Shown: in pieces, positions 10,547 to 21,184 of the stretch
Position numbering within the stretch: the stretch's first letter is position 1
Layout of the letters: each line of letters opens with the position of its first letter
NCBI GenBank assembly: GCA_900095095.1
Contig: FMBT01000550.1
Coordinates: forward strand, 1 to 55,477
Reading direction: 5' to 3'
Length of the DNA: 55,477 nucleotides
From: Fragilariopsis cylindrus CCMP1102
Taxonomy: Eukaryota > Bacillariophyta > Bacillariophyceae > Bacillariales > Bacillariaceae
Notes under the pieces: generated by a model
Seen by the model: only the letters and a program-made list of their open reading frames with translations
Databases searched by the model: none
Told to the model about the DNA's origin: nothing
Program-made: the position numbers and the translations under genes

Positions 10547-13500
10547 ATGAGTGCCTTTTCGTCTTCTTCTTCCGCAGCAGCAGCAGCAGCAGCAGTAACT
10601 GCAGAAACAGGAGGAGATGATTTAGATCGTAAATTCGAACTGCTCGAAGCACGATTTACTCAACCGATTGGATTATTAAGTAGTCGAGGAGGAGGAGGAG
10701 GAGGAGGAGGTTATATCACATCATCTTCTACAAATAATAATAACAGCACTAATAATTCGTTATTGTCACCGTTACTTGGTGGTGGTGGTGAAAATTCGAA
10801 TCTTTCCGAACATTCCTTTAGTTTTTCTGGTAGTAATCATGGTGGTGGTGGTGTTGGTGGAACAACAATGATTGTACGAAATAAGAAGAAAGATGGTGGT
10901 CCAATAACATCATTAGATATGGTTAGCCGTGCAGCTGCACGTCATATGCGTAAGGTAGCAGCAACATCTCCCGTAATGGGTGGTGCAGCACAACATAGTA
11001 ACTTTTCTTTTTCCAGTGGTAACAGTGGTGGCAACAATAACGGTGGTGGTGATGAAGATAATAATGATGACAGTCAAGAAACATTTGTAACCGGTAATAC
11101 TAAATCAACAACAATATCGTCTCAACTACCACCAACAAATAATAATAATGCTATCGACAATGACGGACGCATTGCAGTAGAATCTCCTCCCGTTGTGGTC
11201 AGTCCACACATAGGAAAAGGGGGAAATAGTCGTACGAATAAACCAAATGTGGCCCGTGTATTGCCGCTTGTCAACAACAATGACGAGCATCAACAGCAAC
11301 AGCAACAGCAACAACTGCCGAAAAGTACAGGCAGTGCTACGGTACGTTTTTTTTTCTCCAATTGATTCCCTCTTTCTTGTGCTTCTGTTTTATTATCCTA
11401 CGCTAATTCAATATCGTCTTCTTCCCCCTTTCTCTTTTTCTCACAGAAACGTAAGTCAGTACCGAAACGTAAGATTTCATCCATCCAAGATAAACTGCAA
11501 AGTCCCACCAGTACAAGTACAGCAACTGCTCCTACAACTCCAACTCCGACGAGCAGCAATATTATGAGTTCTCGTTCTCGTTCTCCTAGTCGTAGTAATG
11601 CTGTTGCAATTTCAGGAGATCATTCACGGGATCGTTCCAATGGTGGTAGTACTAGTAGTAATAAGAAACCACGAATCTTAATTCCACCAGCAAATAATAA
11701 ACGTATTCATGATTTCTTTTCAAAAGTACAGCAGCAAAACAACGGTGGCGATGGTGGTAATGCTGACAATAACAACAGTAACAACAACACAGGAAGGAAT
11801 GCCGCAGCAACAACCACGGCAGCAGCGAACACGAGCGTTAACGATAATACAACTGCTACTGCCCCGCGTAATAGTAACAATACTAATGGAACACATGCTG
11901 CTACGGGAAACATGACATCATCCACCAAGACTGTCCACTTGTCTTCTAGCACTATTGATGCCGCCACCACCGCTGCTACTGCTGCTGTTACAGAACAATG
12001 GGAGGCGAAATATGTCAGGTTACAACAACAATTACAAGACAGGGATGAACAATTAAAGGCCGTTACGGGAAATAAAACTATATTGCATACAGCATTACAA
12101 CAGGCGTTAACAAAAACAAGGAATGAACTGGATGAACTACAAGAATCTACAACGAAGGATCGATCCAATATCAATTCTGTATTGGAAGATACAATGCGAT
12201 GGAAATTTCTTAAGATAGCAAAAGATCTACGTGTTTCTTTATCACAAGATGGTAACCGATTAGGTAAAATCGTTTCTACACGTGCTGGAATGCGTGTTAT
12301 TGATAGCTGGGAGGAAGGATATGCATCAAAAGATTGGCAATCACGTAAAGAAGAATGGAAATTAAAACATCGTACTTTACTAGATAGACAAGCACAATTA
12401 AAAATACGGCTTAAACAACAATATCAAGACCAGCAACAACAACAGCAACAACCGGATGGCACTGGTAGTAACAACAACGCTGGTGACAACAATAACAGCA
12501 CCAAGAATAATGATGATCCTACTACTATTATGTCACAACTTGAAATACAGGAGGCAAAAGAATCGATACAAATGCATTTAGAAACATTACATCGCGAGGA
12601 ACAGGAATTATTAACAGAAGAACAAACATTGAATGACGAAAAAGGTGCACATATCCGTGCATTGAAACGTGTGGCGTCGGAGGATGCCTCACGATTCCGA
12701 GTACGTCCCAAACTACATAATCGGTACGTCTTGGATTGCTTACTCGGCAAGGGTGGATTTTCGGAAGTATGGAAGGGATATGATTTACAAGAATTACGGG
12801 AAGTGGCGGTCAAGATACATCAATTAGATCCACGTTGGCCGGATTCCAAGAAAGAAAATTATACCAAGCATGTCTCACGAGAATATGAAATCCATCGGAA
12901 TGTACGACATACACGAATCGTTAGTTTATATGACGTCTTTGAAATTGATAATAATTCGTTTGCGACGGTATTAGAATGTTGTCAAGGAACTGATTTAGAT
13001 ACATTACTCAAACGTAAAAAACGGTTACCGGAACGTCAGGCACGTGCTATTTTGTTACAAATCTTAACAGGAATGCAATATTTAAGTCAACCCAGTGGAT
13101 CCCGACAGGGTATTATCCATTATGATTTAAAACCTGGTAATATCTTATTTGATGAATTCGGAGATGCCAAAATTACTGATTTTGGATTAAGTAAGATTGT
13201 GGACACACCCGATCCGGCGGAATCTATGGAATTGACGAGTCAGGGTGCCGGTACGTACTGGTATTTGCCACCCGAATGTTTTGTGACCGGCGAACAGGTG
13301 CGGATCAGTAATAAAGTGGATGTGTGGTCGATTGGTGTTATTTTTTATCAAATGATCTACGGCAAACGCCCATTTGGGGAAGGCAAATCACAAGATAAGT
13401 TATTAGCCGACCATACGATGTTAAATGCACAAGAAGTACATTTACCAGAACGACCGGATGTCTCCGAAAGTGGGAAAGAGTTTATAAAACAATGTCTGAT

Positions 13501-13615
13501 GTACGATCAAGCCTTCCGACCAACGATTGCACAATTATGTGATAATTCCTATGTATTACAAAATAATACGGATGGTTCCATCACCACTGTAGAAAACAAA
13601 ACAGCTTTGAAATAG
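10547..13615 (+). CDS. TLK: Tousled-like serine/threonine kinase
   Basis: Exons 10547-11341 and 11447-13615 join in phase 0 across a 105-bp intron (GTACGT...CTCACAG), giving about 987 residues. The N-terminal half is poly-Ala/Gly/Asn/Gln, with a basic K-R-K-S-V-P-K-R-K signal at the splice. Three coiled-coil stretches lie at about residues 450-690, as in TLKs, which dimerise there. The kinase domain (about 690-965) has G-K-G-G-F-S-E-V, the Lys in V-A-V-K, H-Y-D-L-K-P-G-N (Tyr in place of Arg, as in TLKs), D-F-G-L-S-K and G-A-G-T-Y-W-Y-L-P-P-E-C-F. Known TLKs act in the nucleus in S phase, phosphorylating the histone chaperone Asf1. The length and low-complexity N-terminus are diatom-like. The identification is firm. 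Confidence 0.93.
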
Positions 13616-14029
13616 AAGGACGACAAAAAATTCTATTACTATATCCAATCGAGTAGTGGTGGCATGCTTCCATTCTTGGTTGTTCCTTATTCATCGACAA
13701 CTTTCTGTCGAGACACAAAACTTCCTTTTATTTTGTTTACTGGCAATTCTTGAAATATGATTGGAAAGACTATAGTTATAAAATAAATCTACAACAACAA
13801 CAGCAACAACAGCACCATTACACGACTATTCGACTGTACATTGATATTTTTATACCTCACATCAGCATTTTTGTAGGCTTTCATCGCCATGTTTTCTCTA
13901 CCTTCAGGTGGCCCCTATCTTTAAATAGATACTGTACTGTACACCAGTAAACTATAATTTATACGAATCATTATTATTATTATTATTATTATTATCATCT
14001 AGTATTTGTTCATTGTCACGCACGCTATG
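13616..14029. other. Convergent 3' spacer with (ATT)n
   Basis: Between the ends of TLK and the minus-strand F-box-like gene. It carries a (CAA/CAG)n stretch near 13792-13812 and an (ATT)n microsatellite at about 13969-13996. No gene is seen. Confidence 0.55.
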
Positions 14030-14494
14030 CTAGCAACCCCCCATTCCAAATTCAAATTCACCTTGACAATTTTCACAATAATTTTCAGTACCATATCCAT
14101 CAACATTTTCTTCCTTGTTAATATGAGCATCCAGACATCGTTGACATTCAATTTTTCCACATCCATCACAACATTGTGGTTTACATTTTCGTCGATCATA
14201 ATCAAACAAGGTGTAACCACATAATTTGTCATGACATGTTCCACAAGAAAAAGCTTTCGTATGGGGAGTGACAGCGTCATTAGTATCATTATTATTATTG
14301 ATAGTCATCGACAAAGAATTGTTGCTAAAGAATGGAATATTGCAGTGATCACAATGCAGTAATTTTTGATCATAAATTGCGATTCGTATTGTATCACTGA
14401 TTGTAGCAAGATTCAGAATGGATGTCAGATCCGAACAAGCATGTTGGATTATTAATCCAATCGCTTCATTTGGTAATGTATCGAGTAATAACAT
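14030..14494 (-). CDS. Small F-box-like, Cys-rich protein
   Basis: A 154-residue single-exon protein. Residues about 3-45 (L-D-T-L-P-N-E-A-I-G-L-I-I...) follow the F-box pattern L-P-x-E followed by an Ile-rich helix. From about residue 46 to the end there are some 15 Cys, most in C-x2-C pairs, which look like a zinc-binding region. F-box proteins usually link substrates to SCF ubiquitin ligases; here the Cys-rich part may be the substrate arm. It diverges from Derlin across a 700-bp spacer. The F-box call is tentative because the domain is short and degenerate. Confidence 0.6.
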   Translation of the reverse strand: MLLLDTLPNEAIGLIIQHACSDLTSILNLATISDTIRIAIYDQKLLHCDHCNIPFFSNNSLSMTINNNNDTNDAVTPHTKAFSCGTCHDKLCGYTLFDYDRRKCKPQCCDGCGKIECQRCLDAHINKEENVDGYGTENYCENCQGEFEFGMGGC

Positions 14495-15194
14495 AATAAT
14501 GAGGAGGAGGATAATAATGGCAAAAGTGTTGTCGGCGAATCAGAGGCTTTTTGTTGTCGGTCCTGTCGTTCTGTTGTCGTCATGGTGAATATGACACTAA
14601 AGCAGAAATACTGTTGTTCTGTTTTTATTGTTTGAACAATTCATAGTTCGGCAACAATGAGTCGATACAGTAATTAGATCTACCGTAAAGTTCTCTTTTC
14701 TTTTAAGTACAGAAAAAGCCTTTTTCTGATCTGTGTCAAACTTGAGTCACAAGAAGGAGGGATTGATTGGGCACGATCTTGATGTAAAATAAAATGTTTA
14801 CATCGCACATCGCACCCAGTGTTCAGTGTACAGTAAGTACACCAAGTAACATCGTAATAAGGACACAAACCGTGACAACAAAAATCAACAGGGTGGCTCA
14901 CATAAAATAGATTGAACAGCAACAGCAACAGCCACCATTTGCTAAAACAACGATACAAACTACTAAGTAGGCGACACTTGACGGTAACTAAAACAAACAG
15001 TTCGCATAGCCTCCTGTCTGTCTCAACAGCTGGACGAACAAACAAAGTGAATTGCTTTTTGAAAAAAATTAAACCAATACCACTATAAGCTAGATTGACT
15101 CGAATACACTCGATTCGACTCGACTTCTAATAATTTCAGTCATTGAAATAAATAAAATCAACAAAAAATAATATTCAAACGATACGATATAGTC
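14495..15194. other. Divergent promoter spacer
   Basis: Between the F-box-like gene (minus) and Derlin (plus). A Cys-rich 121-codon open frame on the minus strand (15045-14680) is present but lacks a recognisable domain and is not called as a gene. The start of Derlin is preceded by an AT-rich leader. Confidence 0.45.
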
Positions 15195-15932
15195 ATGGAT
15201 AATTTCGGTGGTCAACAACAACAACAACAAGGAGATCATGCACCCGATATGATGGCCTGGTATAGTGAAATACCATTCGTCACCAGACTCTATTTATCGG
15301 GTGCCTTCCTGTGTACGGCAGCCTGTGCGGTTGATGTGATATCACCCTTTAATCTTTATTTTAATTTTGATTTAGTCTTTAAAGAAGGACAATTATGGAG
15401 ATTATTTTCTTCTTATTTATTTTTTGGTACCTTTAGTGTGGATTTTTTATTTCATATGTATTTTTTAGTCCGATATTCCAGATTATTAGAAGAAGGAGAA
15501 CATTTTCGTGGCCGGACAGCGAATTATATCGTCATGTTACTTTTTGGTATCCTCAACATCAGTTTAGTGGCCACCTATACAAATGTACATTTCTTGGGGT
15601 CCGCATTAACATTTATGATGGTCTATGTCTGGGGTCGACGCAATCCAGATGTGAAAATGTCCTTTCTTGGTTTTTTTACTTTTAATGCACCCTACCTACC
15701 CTGGGTGATGTTAGGGTTCTCGACATTATTGGGGAATGGTACCACAATGGATTTAATTGGTATCGTGGTGGGACATACCTATTTCTTTTTGGAATTCATT
15801 TTTCCTGTGATTGCAGAAATTAGAAACTGGCGTATAAAACAGATCTTAATTGCACCATCTATTCTATGTTGGTTAGTGGGTGATGATGATCATCTACGAA
15901 ATAATAATGGAGGAGGTGTTGTGATTAATTAA
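15195..15932 (+). CDS. DER1: Derlin (Der1-like ER membrane protein)
   Basis: A 245-residue intron-free protein of the normal Derlin length, a rhomboid pseudoprotease fold with about six membrane segments. Diagnostic features are the early amphipathic W-Y-x-x-I-P-x-V-T-R, G-x-x-W-R-L-F-S-S-Y-L-F-F-G near the L1 loop, F-L-F-H-M-Y-F-L-V-R-Y-S-R-L-L-E-E, and the G-x-x-x-G-H-like helix 6 ending in the cytosolic tail. Derlins help move misfolded proteins out of the ER for degradation with Hrd1 and p97. There is no bipartite plastid presequence, so this looks like the host ER protein, not the symbiont-derived plastid version of diatoms. The N-terminus has a short poly-Gln run. Confidence 0.93.
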   Translation: MDNFGGQQQQQQGDHAPDMMAWYSEIPFVTRLYLSGAFLCTAACAVDVISPFNLYFNFDLVFKEGQLWRLFSSYLFFGTFSVDFLFHMYFLVRYSRLLEEGEHFRGRTANYIVMLLFGILNISLVATYTNVHFLGSALTFMMVYVWGRRNPDVKMSFLGFFTFNAPYLPWVMLGFSTLLGNGTTMDLIGIVVGHTYFFLEFIFPVIAEIRNWRIKQILIAPSILCWLVGDDDHLRNNNGGGVVIN

Positions 15933-16001
15933 ACGAATTAAAAATCGAATATAAATAAAAAATTTAAAAAAGACATAAGTTGGAATCTAATTTAATTTAA
16001 T

Positions 16002-17609
16002 TTACACTATACGATCAGATACATGATAAAGATAAACAGGACTCCCCAAAGGACTCGTCCATGACATTTCCATATAATTTATAATTGGTTTGATTCCACC
16101 TAAATCATTTGGAAATTTTCGTAATGTTGCTATACATTGCAACTGCTGCTGCTGCTGCTTCTGCTGCTGCTTTTGCTTCTTAGTCCTACTTCTTTTGGTA
16201 GCAGGTGCTATGATGGTATCATCCTTCTCGCCGTTATTGTCACTGTCATTCTCGTCATCACGATCACGATCTTGTTGTTGTTTTGATATTGATGTTACTA
16301 ATGTCATTAATCTTTCTTCTAATTTTAACATAAGATTATCTGGAAAACAAAGTGATGCAATATAAATATGTGTTGCTGCTGATAAATCAATATCAAATAA
16401 ATCACCTTGGATTAATTCAAGTTTATTGTTATTAGTATCATTAATGATATTGTTGGCCGTAGCATTGTATATGTTGTATTCATACTGCTGTCCTGGTGAC
16501 GATGACGAGGATGACAAAAATAACGATTTCAATTTCTTTGTATTACATAATGTATTAAAAGTATTTTGTTTAGATTCAATAGCAGATTTATGTCGAGATG
16601 GTGATAATTCAATGCCAGTTGCCTTTTTTAGTGTTGTTTTTCCTAACAATGGTGTTGATAATTCGAATACAGCTTGTGCAACTAGTTTCCCTGTTCCTGA
16701 TCCTAAATCATAGAAATATGCACCACCGTCATCGTCAGCATCGTCAGCGTTGGAATCAGAATGCTGACTTTTTCTGTATCTGTTGTAATCATAGAGTCCC
16801 ATAGCACCAAATAATTGACGTGCACCCAATGGTTTTCTATTTCTGTTGTAATCATAGAGTCCCATAGCACCAAATAATTGACGTGCACCCAATGGAGTAA
16901 TCTCTCCATATGTTGACGGCTTCATTATCATTGTTGTTTTCTTCCTATCCTTCATCATCATGGATGGCATAGTATTATCAGTACCATTGGCGAAGATATC
17001 GTTATCGTTATCATTTTGTTCCTCTACGTTTAATGATGATGGAAGCGAGAATACTAGATGCAAACAGAGAAAATAATTTAAAAAGATCGAGTCTGTACTT
17101 TTTATAGTAGTAGCAGGATCACGTTTAGTTCCTTTTATCATATCTTGCTTGCGGTATCTATTTTTCATTTCATCGTTATCGTTATGGTCGTCATCGAAAT
17201 CATCTTCATGTTTCGTTATTTTTATTACTTGTTGATTCTGATTTTGATTCTGAATCTGATTTTGAATTTGATTATCAACGATCCAATCATCAGAAGGTTC
17301 AAGTTCAAACCCGTAATTCTTTATCTGCATATCCTCCTCATTACAATTACTATTTTCATCGTTCGTCCAACAATCATTTAAGATTTTATTTACAATCCTT
17401 CGATGTTGGTATTCATTGAACGTTGTTGGGAATGGCGCTATCATTGGTAACCACCGTTCAATGAGATCTGGTGGAGATAAAAATATGGCACCAATAGCAC
17501 TCGCAATCCAAAAATTAGGCGCTGGCGACGATCTTGTTGTTGATAAAAACGATGATGACGTCGACGACGACGATCGCATGTTACTTGAAGACAGGATCAT
17601 CATCTTCAA
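16002..17609 (-). CDS. DOT1-like SAM-dependent methyltransferase
   Basis: A 535-residue single-exon protein. Motif I, Y-D-L-G-S-G-T-G-K-L at about residue 299, binds SAM; it is followed by G-I-E-L-S-P-S-R-H (motif post I), E-L-I-Q-G-D-L-F-D, and T-H-I-Y-I-A-S-L-C-F-P-D, arranged as in the DOT1 fold. DOT1 proper has N-N-F-A-F where this has A-S-L-C-F, so histone H3K79 activity should not be assumed. The N-terminus is Ser-rich with long Asp/Asn-rich low-complexity spans, and a poly-Lys/Gln insert sits before the last strand. Its 3' end faces Derlin with only about 70 bp between. A 63-bp in-frame duplication lies just before motif I. Target is unknown. Confidence 0.72.
   Translation of the reverse strand: MKMMILSSSNMRSSSSTSSSFLSTTRSSPAPNFWIASAIGAIFLSPPDLIERWLPMIAPFPTTFNEYQHRRIVNKILNDCWTNDENSNCNEEDMQIKNYGFELEPSDDWIVDNQIQNQIQNQNQNQQVIKITKHEDDFDDDHNDNDEMKNRYRKQDMIKGTKRDPATTIKSTDSIFLNYFLCLHLVFSLPSSLNVEEQNDNDNDIFANGTDNTMPSMMMKDRKKTTMIMKPSTYGEITPLGARQLFGAMGLYDYNRNRKPLGARQLFGAMGLYDYNRYRKSQHSDSNADDADDDGGAYFYDLGSGTGKLVAQAVFELSTPLLGKTTLKKATGIELSPSRHKSAIESKQNTFNTLCNTKKLKSLFLSSSSSSPGQQYEYNIYNATANNIINDTNNNKLELIQGDLFDIDLSAATHIYIASLCFPDNLMLKLEERLMTLVTSISKQQQDRDRDDENDSDNNGEKDDTIIAPATKRSRTKKQKQQQKQQQQQLQCIATLRKFPNDLGGIKPIINYMEMSWTSPLGSPVYLYHVSDRIV
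16770..16895 (-). repeat. 63-bp in-frame tandem duplication in the methyltransferase
   Basis: Units 16770-16832 and 16833-16895 differ at only about two bases. Each encodes the 21-residue unit P-L-G-A-R-Q-L-F-G-A-M-G-L-Y-D-Y-N-R-x-R-K, so the protein carries the segment twice just before the SAM-binding motif. High identity points to a recent event. Confidence 0.9.
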
Positions 17610-17835
17610 TCTTGATTTTTTATTTTGGACAACGAAAGCAAAATGTAAAAATTAATTGATTGATTCTGAATTATTGATCGCATGTTTTTGAAAGATTCTT
17701 TCTAGATTAGCTACCAGAAAACGCTAAGCCAGTCTTAAGTCCCAAACAGCGAACGCAAAATGTTCACGAATGGGCTATCGTGAGAAATTATTATGCGCTA
17801 AAACCTCAGCGGCATCATCATTATCATTATCTTAT

Positions 17836-17873
<38 letters not shown>
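17836..17873 (+). repeat. (TCG)n microsatellite
   Basis: About twelve TCG units in the spacer (17610-17921) between the methyltransferase start and the next gene. The spacer holds no other feature I can support. Confidence 0.9.
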
Positions 17874-17921
17874 TTTGTTAAGCAGACACCTACGTATAAT
17901 TAATACTACTACTGCTAAAAA

Positions 17922-18524
17922 ATGAAGGGAAGAATAGCAAATGTGCTCCGCCTTTCTACAGATAAAAAAGTGGAGCATGAGTCTGATAAAAAGAAACAAA
18001 AACTTGGCCATGTTCCAACAACTATTATTATTGCTGATCCATACCCAAGTCCAGAAGTTCAGAGAGACTATTTATCTCAATGTTACTTCCAACACTATGA
18101 CACTAACAATATGGAGCCCTTTGGAAAGTCTGTGCGTCGTACATTGAAGGATGTCGCAACAGAGTCTCATTTCCATCTTGATCAAACCACCATTTTTGAG
18201 CTGGCTCCTAAGGTTATTTTGCATACATGCTTGTCCACTACAAGACCAGAGGGTTGTGAGTTATTCACAATACAACAAAGAGTAACTGGTAGACAGCTGT
18301 GCTTATTCTGTTCTGAACTTTCTAGACGGTGTGATAGGCGAGAAAAGAAGATTGAAATTACGGCTGTGAGCAGAGTGCAGGCATCATCAACAGTAACGTT
18401 CTCTTCAATGTCTCCTCCTGATATGATATCTAGAATGCGCTACATGTCGGGTAAGATTCGTTCACAGAATCGAACAATACGTAGATACAAACAAATGCAA
18501 AGTTCACAACAAGAAGAATTATAG
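17922..18524 (+). CDS. Unknown 200-residue protein
   Basis: A single open frame of 200 residues with an ATG, basic ends and no low-complexity runs, unlike its neighbours. Middle residues include a Cys-x2-Cys (L-C-L-F-C-S) and several Cys spread around it. The C-terminus (residues about 170-195) is Arg-rich and could form a coiled coil. Codon use looks more balanced than in neighbouring genes. The sequence reads like a piece of a transposon-derived or regulatory protein, but I cannot name a family. There is no intron. It may be a truncated gene; coding is likely but not certain. Confidence 0.5.
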   Translation: MKGRIANVLRLSTDKKVEHESDKKKQKLGHVPTTIIIADPYPSPEVQRDYLSQCYFQHYDTNNMEPFGKSVRRTLKDVATESHFHLDQTTIFELAPKVILHTCLSTTRPEGCELFTIQQRVTGRQLCLFCSELSRRCDRREKKIEITAVSRVQASSTVTFSSMSPPDMISRMRYMSGKIRSQNRTIRRYKQMQSSQQEEL

Positions 18525-18911
18525 AGACGTCAACGTGAGACGTAGTGGCAATAACGATGAATAAAAAAAAACACACACACAACAATAACGACGATGACGA
18601 TGACATTGGCAATAGCAGTGAACGTGAACGTGCTTTGCAAATCGAATAGCCAGAGCGAGAAAAGTCTTGTTCCTGATACTAACATATTTGAAAAAAAAAT
18701 ACAAAATGGGAATTTCGGCAAGATGTGGTGTCACTTTTCGCGGTAGAAAACGCAGCACCTTAGATACCTTAAATGATAATTTAGAATACGAATGATCGTA
18801 TACATTATAATATAATGCGTTTTAATATCTAATAGGTTACGTATCCTCCTCTTCCTCCTCCCCATCGCGTGTTGTTGTTATCCTTTTACCTTCTCCTCCT
18901 CATCATTCCTG
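18525..18911. other. Spacer after the unknown gene
   Basis: No gene is seen. It ends with the 3' side of the alpha/beta hydrolase. Short repeats such as A/C-rich and GACGATGACG stretches are present at about 18558-18602. Confidence 0.45.
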
Positions 18912-20684
18912 TTATGTTTGTCCTTTTCCTCCTCCAAGCATCATCATACCAATTTTGTTTTGAATATCATCCTGTCGATCCTTTGTCATACCTAATTCTT
19001 CTGCTGCAGTATCAGCAGCAGTTGATGTTGATGTTGTTGCTGTAGTTTGAAAATGTTGTGATTTCTTGTATGCTGTACTTTTATGTTCTTGAAAATGAAT
19101 TGTTCTATGATACGCCCATGGTGGGTTTTGATGTATGCTTGCAACCATACTTGGTGGTATTTCCAAACATGACTCTATAGATAAGCGTTGTTTACAAAAT
19201 TCTTCAATACCTTCGAATACAACTTTTGGACGTGCATCATTATGTCCACCTGGTACCATAAATAAATTTGTTGTGACACCAGATTTGTACGATTCAATTA
19301 ATCGTTCCGAATGATGAGGTGGAATAAAATCATCATCGGCACCAACAATAAATAGTGCGGGGATATCGATAGTTGCTACATCTTCGAGTGGTGTAATTTC
19401 ACGTATATTGAAATTTGCTAGTAGACGTACTGATCGTGCTATCATAGCAATAGCAACACTAACAATAACACCAGGAACTACAACACCCTGTTGTCGTGCT
19501 CGTTCAACTAATTCTTCACATAATAATGTTAAACTTGCAAATGGTGAATCACATATCATACCTTTTAAACAACTTGTTTCTTCTGGTTTGGCATTTTTTA
19601 TTTTTTTATTTAGTTCATTGTTGTTATCATTATCACTGGTGCTACTATCATCAATATCAACATCAACACTGTTGTCGTCGTTGTCTTCTTTGCTACGATT
19701 GTTATTATTCTTAGCCGTATTTTTACCGGCATACATTAATGCAGCTGACGCACCCATTGAGCGTCCCCAGATAACGATTTCTAATTCATTATCATTATCA
19801 TCGCTACCATTACTTGCATTACTACCATAATTACCCCTACCATTGCTTCCATTACCATAAACACGTTGTAAATGTTGTACCACGCAATCTAAATCAGTTC
19901 TTTCGTAGTAGCCTAAACTGACATAATCACCATCACTTTTACCTGATCCTGTAAAATCCACACCCACAACACCAAACACACCAACCTGTCCTAATAAAAA
20001 TGATAAATTTGGTACAACCTCTACACGTGCTGATGCATTCCCATGTAAATAAACAATCATTGTATTTTTTTTCTTTTTTTTTTTCTTCTTCTTCTTTGTA
20101 TTGTTTTCATTTTCCTTTTCATTACTTTTCTGTTCGTCATCGTTGCCATCATTATCACCAGCACCACTATTCTCATTATTCTCATTATTACCAACTCTTG
20201 TCCAAATTGATACTTGCATCCGTAAAAATGAACATGTTGGCATATCACCACCATCTAAATTATTGGCTTTTGAATGATTATGTGTTGTATTACTTGATAA
20301 TAATTCAACATCTTCTCTTTGGAATTGTTGTCCCAAGAATGTAAAATTAGTCGGCCCCAATTGATCCATTCTGTATTGAGCACGTGGAGGACGAATAATT
20401 GCGTGTACTAATTGTTCATATCTTATTAATTTAATTGACAAACAACAATAACAATAACAAGGTAAGTTTGTGATTCACTTACTATTATTATTATGAATAA
20501 CGGGGATTACAGAATACCTTTTCCATCTTCCATCAAGAACTTACCCTTTTTTTGCCATTTCAATGTTTTGAGCTATCCGTGCACCTAATCCAATCGGTTG
20601 TTGTGTATCTCCATTACTACTACTACCGCTACTAGTGCTCCTGTGAGCGGCTTGCGGTGGTGGTATCGGCTGCGGATTTGGCAT
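18912..20684 (-). CDS. Alpha/beta hydrolase (serine hydrolase fold), two exons
   Basis: Exon 1 is 20684-20545 and exon 2 is 20421-18912; the 123-bp intron (GTAAGT...TAATAAG) leaves two bases before and one after, rebuilding a Gly codon and joining M-A-K-K-G to Y-E-Q-L-V-H. This gives about 549 residues. The family-typical I-I-R-P-P-R-A-Q-Y lies just after the splice. The hydrolase core shows Y-L-H-G-N-A-S (oxyanion), the nucleophile elbow G-R-S-M-G (Ser about 268), G-A-D-D-D-F-I (Asp about 410) and G-G-H-N-D (His about 439), a complete triad. Long Asn/Asp/Lys inserts sit between core strands. It resembles the ABHD/bem46-like group; whether it cuts esters, thioesters or peptides is unknown. 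Confidence 0.82.
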
Positions 20685-21184
20685 GTTTTATACTTCTATC
20701 CTTATTATATGTTGCTTTTTGTCGGGTTTTTCGTTGGTATTAGATTGTCAGCTTGTAGTATGTGTCGGTCGACAGCTAGGATGCCATGGTCGATCGAATT
20801 TTTTTTATTTTTTTATGCATTTCTTTTTTAAATTACGGTATTTAAAGTTGAAAGTGACCCCGTGTTATTATTGGGGGCTGGGAAAACTTAAATAATGTTT
20901 GCTCAATTTTTATTTTCAAATTGCCTATTCCCGGGACTAAATTTTCATTGTTGTTTTGGCGCGACGTGACAACTCCTTCGTTGTCGCACGCGCGCGTCAG
21001 CGAATTAATGAATTGACTTTTCAAAAAAAAAAGCAAATCAAAGAAAAACAGAATTCGAAGAGGACCGACAATAAATCTACTGTACAGTATCAAAGTGAAT
21101 CACAAACACAAAACAAAACAAGCAAACGGACCAAACCAAAGGACCAGGTGAACGAATCTGTTCTGTATTTGATACTGTGTCATC
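20685..21184. other. Divergent promoter spacer
   Basis: Between the hydrolase start and the SNF2 gene start. It holds a GC-rich patch at about 20955-21002 with an E2F-like site, and otherwise AT-rich sequence. No gene is seen. Confidence 0.5.
20954..20964 (+). promoter_or_regulatory. E2F-like site upstream of the SNF2-RING gene
   Basis: TTTTGGCGCGA matches the E2F consensus TTTSSCGC, with a CRE-like GACGTGAC immediately after. It stands about 220 bp before the helicase start and about 270 bp before the divergent hydrolase start. Function is inferred. Confidence 0.4.

Noticed and set aside
11707..12174. Open frame antisense to TLK
   Set aside because: Composition is the mirror of the Asn/Gln/Ala repeats in TLK exon 2.
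14680..15045. Minus-strand 121-codon Cys-rich open frame between F-box-like and Derlin genes
   Set aside because: No known motif, strange codons and a location in a promoter spacer; could be chance, so not called.
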